Shown: piece after piece, positions 16,554 to 26,760 of the stretch | Position numbering within the stretch: position 1 is the first letter of the stretch | Layout of the letters: every line of letters begins with the position of its first letter | NCBI GenBank assembly: GCA_905176665.1 | Contig: CAJINA010000101.1 | Span: 1-57,736 of the forward strand | Reading direction: 5' to 3' | Length of the DNA: 57,736 bases | DNA from: Olavius algarvensis Delta 4 endosymbiont | GTDB lineage: Bacteria > Desulfobacterota > Desulfobacteria > Desulfobacterales > CAJINA01 | The notes under the pieces: generated by a model | Database searches by the model: none | What the model was told of the DNA's origin: nothing | The model's input: only the letters and a program-made list of their open reading frames with translations | Made by a program: the position numbers and the translations under genes

Positions 16554-18377
16554 TTAAGGTCTTTTCGGTCCGAGTTTCTTGATCTTTGACCGCAAAGTGC
16601 TGGGCGGCAGCCCCAGAATGGCAGCCGCGCTGTCCTTGCCCCCTATCTTCCAGTCTGTGGTTTTCAAAACCTCCAGGATATAGTCCCGCTCCATTTCGGC
16701 GAAAGATTTAAGTTTGCCGGCCGCGGAATCAGCAGTTTTGGGAAGATCGAAGTGCAGTTCATTGTTTACCGTGGTAATTAAAGCACTTTCAACCGCATGC
16801 ATTAATTCGCGCACGTTCCCGGGCCAGGTATAGTCTTGCAAGGCCTGCATGGCAGACTTTGTAATTTTCAGGCCTGCGGCTTCTATCCCCATTTTCTTTG
16901 CGAAAAGCTGAATGAAATGGTCGACCAGCAAGGGAACGTCCTCGATGCGATCGCGCAGGGGCGGTATAGTAATCGGAAAAATCTTCAACCGGTACCAGAG
17001 GTCCTCTCTGAAGCGCTTTTCGCGCACCTCCACTTCAAGATCCCGATTGGTGGCGGCGATGATACGGGCATCCGTATGAAAGGTCCGGGGGCTGCCCAAT
17101 CGCTCAAACTCACCGCTTTCCAATACACGCAGCAGCTTCGCCTGGAGCTCGAGCGGCAATTCACCGATCTCGTCCAGAAAGAGCGTGGACTTATTGGCCA
17201 GCTCGAATCGTCCGACCTGGGGCGTCGTAGCGCCGGTAAAGGCCCCTTTTTCCCGCCCGAAAAGCTCGTTTTCAATCAATTCACCGGGCAGGGCGGCGCA
17301 GTTCACTTTCACCAACGGCCTTTTGCTGCGCGAGCTCAACTGATGCAGGGCCCGAGCAATGAGCTCTTTGCCCGTGCCTGTTTCCCCCAGTAGGATTACC
17401 GTGGAATCCTGAGCGGCAACCATTTCGACCCGACGCAACACGTATTTCAGCGCTTCGCTCTGCCCGATGATATTTTCAAAATTATGCTCCAGTTTGATCT
17501 CTTGCTGCAAGTAGGCGCTTTCTGCCGCCAGCTGCGCCTGCAGCTGCTTGATTTCAGTATAAGCCCTGTTTAATTCAATTTCCGCCTGTTTCCGATCGGT
17601 AATATCCATCACCATTCCGATGACATCATTACCGATCTGTTTGGCCGAGAAGATGATATGGATATGTCGTCCGGTATGGGTTGTGGATTCTGCTTCAAAA
17701 TTCGTCACATAACCTTGCTGTTTAAGTTCGGCCACCATCCGTTCGCGATCTTTTGGATTCCGCCAGCGTGCAAGCGCCCCATGGGTAATCATCTGTTCGG
17801 TGCTGTCAAAATCGTACATCCGCACCATGGCGTCATTGACGAATGTAATGTGACCATCGAGCGTTGTGGCGAACACGCCGACGATCGAATTTTCGACCAG
17901 GCCGCGATACTTGGCTTCGCTATTGGCCAGCTCCGCGCTGCGCCTGGCGACAAGTTCCTCCAGGTTCAGCTGCATGTTGCGCAGTTCGATGTGTGTTCGT
18001 ACCCGGACCAGGACCTCCTCTTCCTGAAACGGCTTGGTGATGAAATCCATCCCACCGACTTCGAACCCCCGGACCTTATCTTTCGTCTCATGCAGTGCGC
18101 TGATAAAGATGACCGGCACGTCGTGCGTCCGTTTGTCCTGGCGGAGACGTCGACACACTTCAAAGCCATCCATCCCGGGCATCTTCACATCCAGCAGGAT
18201 CAGAGCCGGCGGCTGGTTTATGGCGGAATCGATAGCCAGTTGGGGTCTTTCCGCTGGCCGCACCTGGTAACCGTGCTGCGAGAGAATCTGGCTCAACAGC
18301 TTCAAGTTGGCGACTTCATCATCAACAATGAGGATGTCGCGAGAAAGGAGTCCCTGGTTGTTAAAATTGCTGCTCAT
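16554..18377 (-). CDS. Sigma-54-dependent response regulator (REC-PAS-AAA+-Fis)
   Basis: 607 residues: receiver domain (about 14-130, phosphorylated Asp63 in LLDVKMPGMDG, Lys in ITKPF), PAS domain (about 155-275), sigma-54 AAA+ domain (about 305-535) with Walker A GETGTGKE and the sigma-54 contact loop GAFTGA, and a Fis-type helix-turn-helix at the end (SAAAILGLPPSTLRSKIKKLG). It should bind enhancer sites and activate a -24/-12 promoter on phosphorylation. The ATG overlaps the stop of the sensor kinase gene by 4 bases (ATGA), so the two are a coupled pair. The adjacent AcnX operon, with its sigma-54-like promoter, is the obvious target (inference). Confidence 0.92.
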   Translation of the reverse strand: MSSNFNNQGLLSRDILIVDDEVANLKLLSQILSQHGYQVRPAERPQLAIDSAINQPPALILLDVKMPGMDGFEVCRRLRQDKRTHDVPVIFISALHETKDKVRGFEVGGMDFITKPFQEEEVLVRVRTHIELRNMQLNLEELVARRSAELANSEAKYRGLVENSIVGVFATTLDGHITFVNDAMVRMYDFDSTEQMITHGALARWRNPKDRERMVAELKQQGYVTNFEAESTTHTGRHIHIIFSAKQIGNDVIGMVMDITDRKQAEIELNRAYTEIKQLQAQLAAESAYLQQEIKLEHNFENIIGQSEALKYVLRRVEMVAAQDSTVILLGETGTGKELIARALHQLSSRSKRPLVKVNCAALPGELIENELFGREKGAFTGATTPQVGRFELANKSTLFLDEIGELPLELQAKLLRVLESGEFERLGSPRTFHTDARIIAATNRDLEVEVREKRFREDLWYRLKIFPITIPPLRDRIEDVPLLVDHFIQLFAKKMGIEAAGLKITKSAMQALQDYTWPGNVRELMHAVESALITTVNNELHFDLPKTADSAAGKLKSFAEMERDYILEVLKTTDWKIGGKDSAAAILGLPPSTLRSKIKKLGPKRP

Positions 18378-21300
18378 GTCTCTCCTAAAAGCTCCCGAAT
18401 CCGTCCAATTTGAAAGTCATCTAAAAGACTCTGCAGTCCCTTTGCCGTATTCGGGGATTGCTGTTCGATACGCTTGATGACGGTAGAAATGGCCTCCGTG
18501 TCCAGCGACAGGCAAGCCTTGTTTAGTTCTTGCAACAGTTCGGCGGGGAGGCCCTCCAGCAAATCACTGGTGAGTTCTATTTCACGGGCCAACGCTGCTT
18601 CGTCGTCCTGTTCATAGATATATTCTATGTCCAGAAGCCGGCCCATCGTCTCAAAGATCTCGTGCACCTGAAACGGTTTATTGATTACATCATTGCAACC
18701 CGCTGCCAGTATTTTCGGACGCTGATCTTGAAAAGCACTGGCGGTAATCGCCACAATTTTAGTCGCATTGCCACCGGGAAGACTGCGGATTCGCCTGGTG
18801 GCTTCATAGCCATCCATCACGGGCATACGCATGTCCATCCAAATGAAATCAAGCGACTCTTTTTCAAGTGCCGCCACCGCTTCTTTGCCGTTTTTGGCCG
18901 CTATGACTGACAATCCGACTTCTTCCAGCAAGGATTTCAGCAAGAGGAGATTTTCCGGATTGTCATCGGCGACGAGAATCCGCCGGGTCTTCTGGGTCGG
19001 GACCAGGCTGATCACCCGCGGTTTTTGGCCAACAGGTATCCCGACATCTGCCGCTTTAGCGATTTGGGCCGGCAATCGCACCCTGAAAAGGGCGCCCCTA
19101 CCCACATCACTTGCTACCTCGAGGGTGCCGCCCATAAAATCGACATATTCTTTACAGATAGACAATCCGAGCCCTGTGCCTTTGCGTTCAGCCTCATCGC
19201 GTTCCTTTACGAAAGGTTCGAAAATTTCAGCTTGCCTGGCTGGCTCGATCCCCGGGCCGGTGTCCGCGACTTCAATCACGACGTGACAACGGTTGGGCTC
19301 TTCCGGAATCCGATCAGTGGCACATCGAATCGTAACGCCGCCCTCATCAGTAAACTTGACCGCGTTGGTCAGCAAGTTGACCAGGATCTGGCGCAGTTTA
19401 CCCGCGTCGGTTTCTACGAAAGGAATACTTACCTTTTCGACATCCTGTACTATTGAAAGCCCTTTTGCAGTAGCCGCCGACCGAAGCATAATGCTGATAT
19501 CTTTAATCAGGGCGACCAGATCGATTGGTTGCGCCTGCAATTCGACTCTTCCCGCCTCGATCTTGGAAATATCCAGTATATCGTTAATCATGGATAGCAG
19601 ATGCTGGCCGCTACGGTTGATGATAGCCAGCTTTTCCATCTGGTCCGTAGAGGTGTCTTGATCCTTGGCAAGCATCCCAGAGAAACCGAGAATGGCATTG
19701 AGCGGCGTGCGCAGCTCGTGGGACATGTTGGCCAGAAACAAACTCTTGGCCTGGTTGGCGGTCTCGGCTGCATCCCTGGCATTTTTTAAGGCCTGCTCTG
19801 TCTGTTTGCGCCTGTTGATTTCTCGACTCATCTGCCTGTTCCAGAATAAAAATATGAGAATAATGCCCATGGTCGATCCCCCGGCAATTAATCCCCATTT
19901 CAATAGTTTGGCTTTGTTAATGCCCTGTTCGAATTTTATCGCCAGGTACTTGTTGCGGATAGCAGTCTTCTCTTCTTCCGTGATACTCGCCAGCGCCTTG
20001 TTGATTATAGAACTTAACTCCGGCCAGTCGCGGCGGACACCCATGGATAGGATCTGCTCCTTAAAAGGACTGGGAGCAGCGACCTTGAGATCGGACAACC
20101 CCTGACGGTGAATAATATGACTGGCCGCGGTCAGGTTACCGATGTAAGCATCTGCCTTGCCGGTCGCCACGGCTCGCAGCGCTTTCACATCCGAATCAAA
20201 CAGCACCTGCCTGATCTGAGGAAAATCCCGGGACAGTTGCTCCTGGACGTAGTGGCCATGCGGGACTGCGATTGATTTTCCAATCAGACCCTGAATATCA
20301 AAGATGAGGTTATCATCTTCACGGGTAAAGATGACATATGGAGAGGAGAGATACGGCTGGGTAAAATGAAAATACTGTTCACGTTCCGTAGTCGGTACGA
20401 TGACTCCGGTCATGTCAGGGCCCCGGCGCTGCTTCATGCTTTTGAGATATTCCACAAACGGCCGGTCGGTCGCTTCCATTTTAAACAAGATCCCGGTCCG
20501 CTCTACAATCAGCTTGAGATACTCGATCACAATACCCTGCGGCGGTTTGTCGTTATTGACAATCTGGTAAGGCGGCCAATCGACAATCCGCACCCGAACC
20601 GTATGCTTTTTATCGAGCCAGACTTGTTCTTCCGAAGTCAAAAGCAAACGGAACGCTGTAGATGGTTGCGGCCAATTACCGTACCATTTGTTGATGATGC
20701 GGGGCGGTTCATCTTTTTGAAGGGAAGCCAGGACCTTGTTAAAAATGGGAACCAATTCCGGCCAGTCATCACGGATGTAACTGACCATTTCTATGGGATA
20801 CTCGGTGATTAACAGGATATTGTCTATCGTTCCCTGCAATTTCTCCTTACGCCAATGATCAAAACTCATCCAGGCGACGATAACGTCGATCTCCTTGCTT
20901 AGCATGGCCTGGGTCAGGGACTCATTGTCGTCATAAGGCTTGAGAATGGCGGAAGGAAGTTTCTCCAGCAGGGATCTGGTTGGGCGGGCCCCCCTTTTGT
21001 ATCCAATTCGCATACCCGCCAAATCTGCAAAGCGTTTTAGCCGGTACTCGTTCTGGGAGCGTGCAAAAACAGAAAAGTAGGTGGTCAGCACAATGTTGGT
21101 TGCATTGTACAAAGCTTCCCGGCTCGGATCTTTACCGCCAAGGGCTAAACCGTCGATCTTCCTGTTGCGCGCCTTTTCCTGAATGTCGGGCCATGAATCC
21201 TTAGTGTGCAGGCTAAATGTGGAATTGAGGCGTCGATTGATCTGATCGAACAAATCCACCAGCATACCGACGTGTTTGCCATCGGCCTTTTTAATCACCA

Positions 21301-21553
21301 AGGGCGGATAACTCGTGGGGATGCCCAATACGATTTCCGGATGAGCTTCAAGCCAGACGCGTTCTTCCGGGGTCAGTTCAACCTGCGGAATTTCCTCTCG
21401 CATGGCCTCTGGCCATTTTTCCGATTTCTCTTTTGTACTGGAAGCGTAAGTGGTCGCATTCGCAGGGGTACTTTCAAAGATCACTATTGAAGATATGTAA
21501 ATGAGGATTGCAATGAACATTGCATGAGGAAACATATTACGAACCGATATCAT
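18374..21553 (-). CDS. Hybrid sensor histidine kinase with two solute-binding domains
   Basis: 1059 residues: N-terminal membrane helix/signal (about 10-27), two periplasmic SBP_bac_3-type modules (about 60-295 and 305-545), a membrane helix (about 552-571), HisKA with His612 (NMSHELRTPLNAILGFSG), HATPase (N-box NLLTNAVKF, G-boxes DTGPGIE and GTGLGLS) and a C-terminal receiver with Asp907 (WMDMRMPVMDG). The helical tail after 985 resembles an HPt position but contains no His. The architecture is that of EvgS/BvgS-type sensors of periplasmic small molecules. Partner is the sigma-54 regulator that it overlaps. It likely senses the substrate or product of the exported AcnX system. Confidence 0.92.
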   Translation of the reverse strand: MISVRNMFPHAMFIAILIYISSIVIFESTPANATTYASSTKEKSEKWPEAMREEIPQVELTPEERVWLEAHPEIVLGIPTSYPPLVIKKADGKHVGMLVDLFDQINRRLNSTFSLHTKDSWPDIQEKARNRKIDGLALGGKDPSREALYNATNIVLTTYFSVFARSQNEYRLKRFADLAGMRIGYKRGARPTRSLLEKLPSAILKPYDDNESLTQAMLSKEIDVIVAWMSFDHWRKEKLQGTIDNILLITEYPIEMVSYIRDDWPELVPIFNKVLASLQKDEPPRIINKWYGNWPQPSTAFRLLLTSEEQVWLDKKHTVRVRIVDWPPYQIVNNDKPPQGIVIEYLKLIVERTGILFKMEATDRPFVEYLKSMKQRRGPDMTGVIVPTTEREQYFHFTQPYLSSPYVIFTREDDNLIFDIQGLIGKSIAVPHGHYVQEQLSRDFPQIRQVLFDSDVKALRAVATGKADAYIGNLTAASHIIHRQGLSDLKVAAPSPFKEQILSMGVRRDWPELSSIINKALASITEEEKTAIRNKYLAIKFEQGINKAKLLKWGLIAGGSTMGIILIFLFWNRQMSREINRRKQTEQALKNARDAAETANQAKSLFLANMSHELRTPLNAILGFSGMLAKDQDTSTDQMEKLAIINRSGQHLLSMINDILDISKIEAGRVELQAQPIDLVALIKDISIMLRSAATAKGLSIVQDVEKVSIPFVETDAGKLRQILVNLLTNAVKFTDEGGVTIRCATDRIPEEPNRCHVVIEVADTGPGIEPARQAEIFEPFVKERDEAERKGTGLGLSICKEYVDFMGGTLEVASDVGRGALFRVRLPAQIAKAADVGIPVGQKPRVISLVPTQKTRRILVADDNPENLLLLKSLLEEVGLSVIAAKNGKEAVAALEKESLDFIWMDMRMPVMDGYEATRRIRSLPGGNATKIVAITASAFQDQRPKILAAGCNDVINKPFQVHEIFETMGRLLDIEYIYEQDDEAALAREIELTSDLLEGLPAELLQELNKACLSLDTEAISTVIKRIEQQSPNTAKGLQSLLDDFQIGRIRELLGET

Positions 21554-21865
21554 GTGAACATCCTCAAATCAGGAAGACGTTTTATATTTACGATCGCGCC
21601 GCATAATACGAGGCCGGCCAATCTCTCGTTCAGTTGCCGGCCAGGACTTTCAGACTCCGCTTAGCTTCAATCGCTAAATGTATAGTTTGGGATTTCAACT
21701 ATTTGGAAATCGCCCGGCCCAGCCAATATCAGTCACATCACATTGGCTACGATGCACGTATGATAGCATATCTTTATGGTACCAAGTCAACTCAATGAAT
21801 TTTCACTGATTTTCTGACCCTACGCAGATGTGCCAAACTTTTCACAAGGAGGCGATGCTTGGCGC
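21554..21865. other. Intergenic region without recognised features
   Basis: 312 bases between the 3' end of the PPDK-like gene and the sensor kinase gene, AT-richer than its surroundings. It should contain the promoter of the kinase gene but I could not identify boxes with confidence. No ORF or repeat seen. Confidence 0.3.
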
Positions 21866-22318
21866 TTACGAAGACGGAGCATTTCTATTTGCGACCGGCA
21901 TACCGCCGCAATGGCCATGCCGGCCATCGGCTTTGAGCAGCATGGGGCTTTCCAGGCGGACATGCCGCAAATATTGGGTCTCGGCCTCCAGGGGAACGGC
22001 TTCCAGCCAGGCCCAGTCGATAAAATCTTCCGATCCTTCCGTGATGGTGACGTACTGCAGACCGCGGGCGGTGATGTGCTGGAAAAAATGGCTCCCCTGG
22101 GAGGCATCGGCCTGGATGAGATCGCGGTTGCGGATTTCAATGATCGCCCCGGCCTGGGAGATATCCGCCCACCGCACGGGGATGCCCAGCCAACGGTCGG
22201 CCGAGCCCCACCGCCCGGGACCTGCCAGCAGATACTTGCGGTTCTCCTTTTTAAAGCGAGCGTTCAGCCGGCCGATTTCCGCCGCGATATCCCGGGTCAC
22301 CCCCCGCGTCGAACACAT
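21866..22318 (-). pseudogene. Frameshifted 3' part of the receiver/PPDK-like gene
   Basis: This frame continues the PPDK-like protein: TRDIAAEIGRLNARFKK, LLAGPGRWGSADRWLGIPV, then GSHFFQHITARGLQYV. It is separated from the main frame by an extra C in a run of six C (22300-22305; six G on the coding strand). Removing one base joins the frames into a reading frame of exactly 1000 codons from 24866 to 21866. It could be a sequencing or assembly error, phase variation or a true mutation. Confidence 0.75.
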
Positions 22319-24866
22319 CCGGTTTGACGTAGATGATATCCTGCATGCTTTTGTCCAGGCCGTTGCCCAGACATTGGTGGGAGTAGTAAAACGCTTTGTC
22401 CCTATCCGCTTTACCGATGTGGATGTCGCTGTGCTCCTGGCCGGCCGTCATGGGACGTACCTGGAGAATGTGGAACTCATCGGGCTCGCCTTCCGGATGC
22501 AGGTTCAGGCAGAACTCGACCTCGACATCGCAGCCCAACCCCTCCTGGCCCATTTTCAGCAGATCAGCCGTCAGCGGCGCCAGGGGAAAACGGTCGTACT
22601 TCAGGACGGATGCAAAGGTCAACACCGGCGCGCCGCCTTTCACCCGGCTGTCGCGGATGCGGTTCTCGGCCGGGATATAGGTGCTGCACAGGCTCGTCAG
22701 GGGGTATTCACTCCCCGCGTCGCTGATGTCACGCAATTCCAGGTTGGTGCCCCGGTGAAAGCCCAGCTTTTCATCGTAGTCCGCTACCTTCAGTGCATAA
22801 AACTTGTACTGGGCATTTTCCAGGATATCTTCGATCTTGGAAAACTGCGGCAGTATTTCCGGACGGGCCGGTGAAAAGCGCAGCCCCCCTTCCCCTTCAT
22901 CCACGGTTTTCCCCATCCCCAGGGCCATCCGTACGATCCCATCTTCCGCTTGCATGCCGGCGACCGGGTAGTAGTTTTTCGACTGAGCCACCCCGGATAT
23001 GGCCGGGTAGAAATACTCCCCGTACACAGTGCCGGCCACCTGCTGGACCATCAGGGCCATGGCGTCACGCCGGATGTGATATTGAGTGCTTTTCTTGAAG
23101 GTCAGTGGACTTTTAAAAAAGGTCGATGCGTAGACCAGTTTGACGGCGGTGAACAGATGCCGGCGGCGGATCTTGAAGTCCGGATGGTTATTGGGGATCA
23201 TGTAGGTCTTGTATAAACCGGAATAGGGCTGAAAATAAGCATCTTCAAAAAGACCGGAAGAGCGCACCGAAAGCGGTCCGGCCACCTTTTCCAGGTAGAC
23301 GGTAAGGTCGGCTGCCAGCGATTCAGGCAATTTAGCTGCCAGGAAGCGCGCCTCGATGTCGCGATCAGCGGTAACTATGGCGGCTATGTCCTTGAGGTTG
23401 TTTTCAGCAATAAATTGATCGAAGCAGTCAGTCGCGGCAACCAGGGTTCCCGGCACGGATATGGTGATGTCGGCATACTTTTCCGTCAGGGCGGATTCCT
23501 TGAATAAAATAGAGGCAAAGTAAGCCAGCCCCCGGGCTTTACCGCCCAGCGACCCTTTGCCGGACTTTACGAATTCGGATACCGTCGGATCGAACTCAGC
23601 CTTCGAAAACTGCGCTACCACGCCCTTCTGGCGGCTCTTGCGCAGGACCTGGATACTTCTGATCAAAAACTCCCGCAGGGCATCCACATCCGAAAACTCG
23701 GAGGCCGGTATCTTGGCAATCACGGAAGCCAATGCGATTTCCGATCGGGCCATGAACCAGTTGGAAAAGCGGTTGCGGGCGGCCTGGTAGTAGATCGGTT
23801 CGTCGGGTATTTTCGGCAGAATTTGCTGCAATTCTCTGAAGCTGGAAGCCCGGCCGATTTCGGTTTGGTCGGGGCGGCGAAACACAAAATCGCCGAAACC
23901 CAGAAACTCGAGGAAGAAGTCATGTAGTTCCGCGGCCAGACGCGGCGAGTTTTTATCCACGAACTGGATCTGCAGGGACTCGGCCAGGCGCCGGTTCTCC
24001 GATTCCGAGCTGAGCAGGAGCAGCGGCAGATGCGGGATCTCTTCCTTGATCTTGGCCAGTAGCTGCGCCCCTGCGTCGGCCACGACCTGGCCGTCCTTGG
24101 GAAAGCGGGTATCGGACATAACGCCGAATACGTACGGCTTGAAGCGCTCGTAGATATCCAGGGCCTGCTCGTAATTTTGCGCCACCATAATCTTGGGCCG
24201 CGCGCGCATTTTCATCAGACGGTGTTCTTCGTTGAGGCTTTCTGCGAGAACGGACTGGGTCTGATGGACCACCTCCCGGTAGATGAGCGGCAAAAAGAAT
24301 GAGCGGTATAACGGTGAGTCTTCAACCAGGATCAGCACGCGGACGCCGGCCTGGCGGGTATCACGTTCCACATTCATCCGGTCTTCCACATGTTTCACGA
24401 TGGCCAGCAGCAGGTCGCTGTCCCCCGACCACACGAAGGTTTGGTCGATGCCGGCGGTCTCCATCTGCCGGTCGGTAAAGCTGCTGCGGCCATAAACCAA
24501 CAGGATCACCGGCAGGTCGGGCTTCATTTTTTTTATCTTGCGCCCCAGGGAAAACGGGTTGGTGTCCTTCAGGTTGGGCATGGTCAGCACCAGATCGAAG
24601 TCCCGCTCTTCAAGGATCTCCAGGGCAGCCCGGCCCGAGGATACTTTTATCAAGCGGGGCGGTCGGCTCAGGTTCAAACCATGGTATTCGTTGATGATAC
24701 GCGAGGCGAGGCTGCCGTCTTCCTCCATGATGTAGGCGTCATACGGTGTGGCCACCAGGAGAACTTCCTGGACCTTGATGGACATCAGTTCGTGGTATAC
24801 GGAAAACCGTGTGTCAACGTCCCGGTGGGAAGCTTTGGCAACGGCCAGATCGTATGTCTCAGGCAT
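22251..24866 (-). CDS. PEP/pyruvate-binding (PPDK-type ATP-grasp) protein with N-terminal receiver-like domains
   Basis: 871 residues in this frame, 999 if the frameshift near 22302 is repaired. Two receiver-like segments lie in the first third (DLVLTMPNLKDTNPFS, about 90-105, and VRVLILVEDSPLY, about 185-197). A PPDK N-terminal nucleotide-binding domain follows (GSLGGKARGLAYF, about 450; VRSSGLFEDAYFQPYSG, about 545; VEVEFCLNL.., LQVRPM near the end). There is no phosphohistidine swivel or PEP-binding barrel, so it is not a complete PEP synthase. Role unknown; it may bind or hydrolyse ATP under control of the receivers. The ATG at 24866 has AAAGGAGAGG before it and is preferred to one at 24902 overlapping the MurJ stop. 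Confidence 0.8.
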   Translation of the reverse strand: MPETYDLAVAKASHRDVDTRFSVYHELMSIKVQEVLLVATPYDAYIMEEDGSLASRIINEYHGLNLSRPPRLIKVSSGRAALEILEERDFDLVLTMPNLKDTNPFSLGRKIKKMKPDLPVILLVYGRSSFTDRQMETAGIDQTFVWSGDSDLLLAIVKHVEDRMNVERDTRQAGVRVLILVEDSPLYRSFFLPLIYREVVHQTQSVLAESLNEEHRLMKMRARPKIMVAQNYEQALDIYERFKPYVFGVMSDTRFPKDGQVVADAGAQLLAKIKEEIPHLPLLLLSSESENRRLAESLQIQFVDKNSPRLAAELHDFFLEFLGFGDFVFRRPDQTEIGRASSFRELQQILPKIPDEPIYYQAARNRFSNWFMARSEIALASVIAKIPASEFSDVDALREFLIRSIQVLRKSRQKGVVAQFSKAEFDPTVSEFVKSGKGSLGGKARGLAYFASILFKESALTEKYADITISVPGTLVAATDCFDQFIAENNLKDIAAIVTADRDIEARFLAAKLPESLAADLTVYLEKVAGPLSVRSSGLFEDAYFQPYSGLYKTYMIPNNHPDFKIRRRHLFTAVKLVYASTFFKSPLTFKKSTQYHIRRDAMALMVQQVAGTVYGEYFYPAISGVAQSKNYYPVAGMQAEDGIVRMALGMGKTVDEGEGGLRFSPARPEILPQFSKIEDILENAQYKFYALKVADYDEKLGFHRGTNLELRDISDAGSEYPLTSLCSTYIPAENRIRDSRVKGGAPVLTFASVLKYDRFPLAPLTADLLKMGQEGLGCDVEVEFCLNLHPEGEPDEFHILQVRPMTAGQEHSDIHIGKADRDKAFYYSHQCLGNGLDKSMQDIIYVKPDVFDAGGDPGYRGGNRPAERSL

Positions 24867-24901
24867 GGCACCTCTCCTTTGGGTAGGCGACAGCGACCAC
24901 A

Positions 24902-26467
24902 TCAGCCCTTAACTTTACGGACAAGCTTGTCAAGCACAGCGGATATCTCTTCGATCTTTAAAGCATAACCAGCCCCGGCCATAAATACAAGCGAGAGACC
25001 ACCGGTCACCACTAAAATGATGCAACTTCCGGCAAAGGTCCCGGGATCAACCGCCAGGCACACGGCCGCACGCACCGCAAAAGCAAAGAAACCCAGCACA
25101 ACACTCATCCCCAGAAATTTAAAAATCGCCCGGTAAACGGTCCGGCCGGCCTGGTTGTCTCTTTTTCGGTTCCAGACGGCAAACAGCACCCCCACCTGAA
25201 CGGTGGCGGACAGGGCACAGGCCAGGGCCACGCCGTTGATCCCCATCCATCGTAGCCCGATGACATAAAGGGGCAGGCTCAGCAGCACGGCTATCGTGCC
25301 GTACACCGCCGGAAGCAGGGTATTTTGCATGGCATAAAACCCCCGGGCCACCACTGTCTGGGCTGAAAATGCAAAGGCACCCACCATGAGAAACGCCAAC
25401 GCCTCGGCGGTCAGAGCAGTGGAGGCCGGCGTGAAGGCCCCTCGCTGGAAAAGCACCAGCACCACTTCATAGCGCAGGATGATCACCAGAACCGAAATGG
25501 GGATGGTGATCGCCAGGTACCGCAACAGCTTGTTTAAAAGGTCACTGAGCTCCCCCAGGCGCTCTTCGGCAGCCAGGCGGGCCATGAACGGGTAGGACGC
25601 CACCCCCACGGCCTGCCCGACCAGGCCGACCACGATGAACATCACCCGCAGGGCGTAATTGAGACCGGCAATGCTGCCGTCGGAAAGGTAGGACCCAAAG
25701 AACCGAAAGAGGACTTCCGTTGAGAAGGTCATGGTCAGGCCGAGCATCAGCGGAACCGTGAGAACGATATATTTTTTCAGGTCCGGGTGCTTGAAGTCCA
25801 GGGCAGGCACAAAGCGCATCCCGGCCCGGACCGCACCCAACAGCTGGAGGCAGAAACTGCCCGCGAAGGCCCCGCCGAGCACCCCCCAGGCAAAGCCTAT
25901 CATACTGTGCTGCGATCCGCCGATCAGCCCGCCGATGATAATCCCCAGGTTGTAAACCAGCGGTGCCAGCGCCGGGATGGCAAAGGATTCCTTGGCAAAC
26001 TGCACGGCCATAAAGAGTCCGCCGCAGAAAAAGAAAAACTGACCCGGCAAAATGATGCGCAGCATCGTCACCGCCTGGTCAAAATGGGGGGAGGCGGTGA
26101 AACCCGGGGCCGCCAGCGACAGCAGCGGCGCCGCGAACACCCAGGCCACAGCGATCAGGACGGCCAGAAGGCTGCCGAAAAGGGTAAGGATGACTGAGAA
26201 TACCCGCCAGCCCTCTGCTTCACGGCCCTGGGCCAGGCAGCCTGTAAAAATAGGAATGAAGGTGATACTCAGAAAGCCGGAGGCCACCACGTGGTTCAGG
26301 ATTTCCGGGATGACGAACGCCACCTGGTAAGCATCGACAGGGGCCTGGGTCCCGCCTACGCCGGCAATCACCATTTCACGCACCAGCCCGATGACGCGAC
26401 TCAAAAATACCGAGGCCATCATGATCAGGGCCGCAATGGTGACTTTACGGTAGACCGATTTTTCCAT
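24902..26467 (-). CDS. murJ: Lipid II flippase MurJ
   Basis: 521 residues, about 14 membrane helices, with the MviN/MurJ opening AALIMMASVFLSRVIGLVRE and the conserved ARGFYAMQNT segment in the second half. Flips lipid-linked peptidoglycan precursor across the inner membrane. Length is normal. The gene lies 35 bases upstream of the PPDK-like gene and probably shares its transcript. A REP-like repeat lies just before its start; the ribosome site (GGGGG) is modest. Confidence 0.93.
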   Translation of the reverse strand: MEKSVYRKVTIAALIMMASVFLSRVIGLVREMVIAGVGGTQAPVDAYQVAFVIPEILNHVVASGFLSITFIPIFTGCLAQGREAEGWRVFSVILTLFGSLLAVLIAVAWVFAAPLLSLAAPGFTASPHFDQAVTMLRIILPGQFFFFCGGLFMAVQFAKESFAIPALAPLVYNLGIIIGGLIGGSQHSMIGFAWGVLGGAFAGSFCLQLLGAVRAGMRFVPALDFKHPDLKKYIVLTVPLMLGLTMTFSTEVLFRFFGSYLSDGSIAGLNYALRVMFIVVGLVGQAVGVASYPFMARLAAEERLGELSDLLNKLLRYLAITIPISVLVIILRYEVVLVLFQRGAFTPASTALTAEALAFLMVGAFAFSAQTVVARGFYAMQNTLLPAVYGTIAVLLSLPLYVIGLRWMGINGVALACALSATVQVGVLFAVWNRKRDNQAGRTVYRAIFKFLGMSVVLGFFAFAVRAAVCLAVDPGTFAGSCIILVVTGGLSLVFMAGAGYALKIEEISAVLDKLVRKVKG

Positions 26468-26479
26468 ATACCCCCGGAT

Positions 26480-26760
26480 GTAGTGAATCCTGGCGCGGCC
26501 GGATTCAGGGGATCAGGTCGAAGACTGAAGGCTGAAGAAAGATCTCGGGATTTAGCTTTTAGCAATTAGCGATTCGGAAATGCATTGCTTTTTGCCTCTC
26601 AGCTAAAAGCTAATGGCTATCAGCTAATAACTCCCATCCATGATTTCCAATCGTGGAGAGGCACTACCTTCAGTCTTCAGCCTTCAGTCTAAACACCTGG
26701 AATCCGTTACCCCGGCACGGCCAACTATCTCTGACCATACCCTATGGGGCAGGTTATTCA
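26480..26760. repeat. REP-like dispersed element, copy 3
   Basis: Same layout as the copy at 6438-6760: GTGAATCCTGG, then GACTGAAGGCTGAAG, an AT-rich core with GCTAAT units and TCCAATCGTGGAGAGGCACT, CTTCAGCCTTCAG, and GACC...CAGG at the end. The core and flanks match copy 2 over most of their length. The rest of 26761-26980 shows nothing else. Confidence 0.8.
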
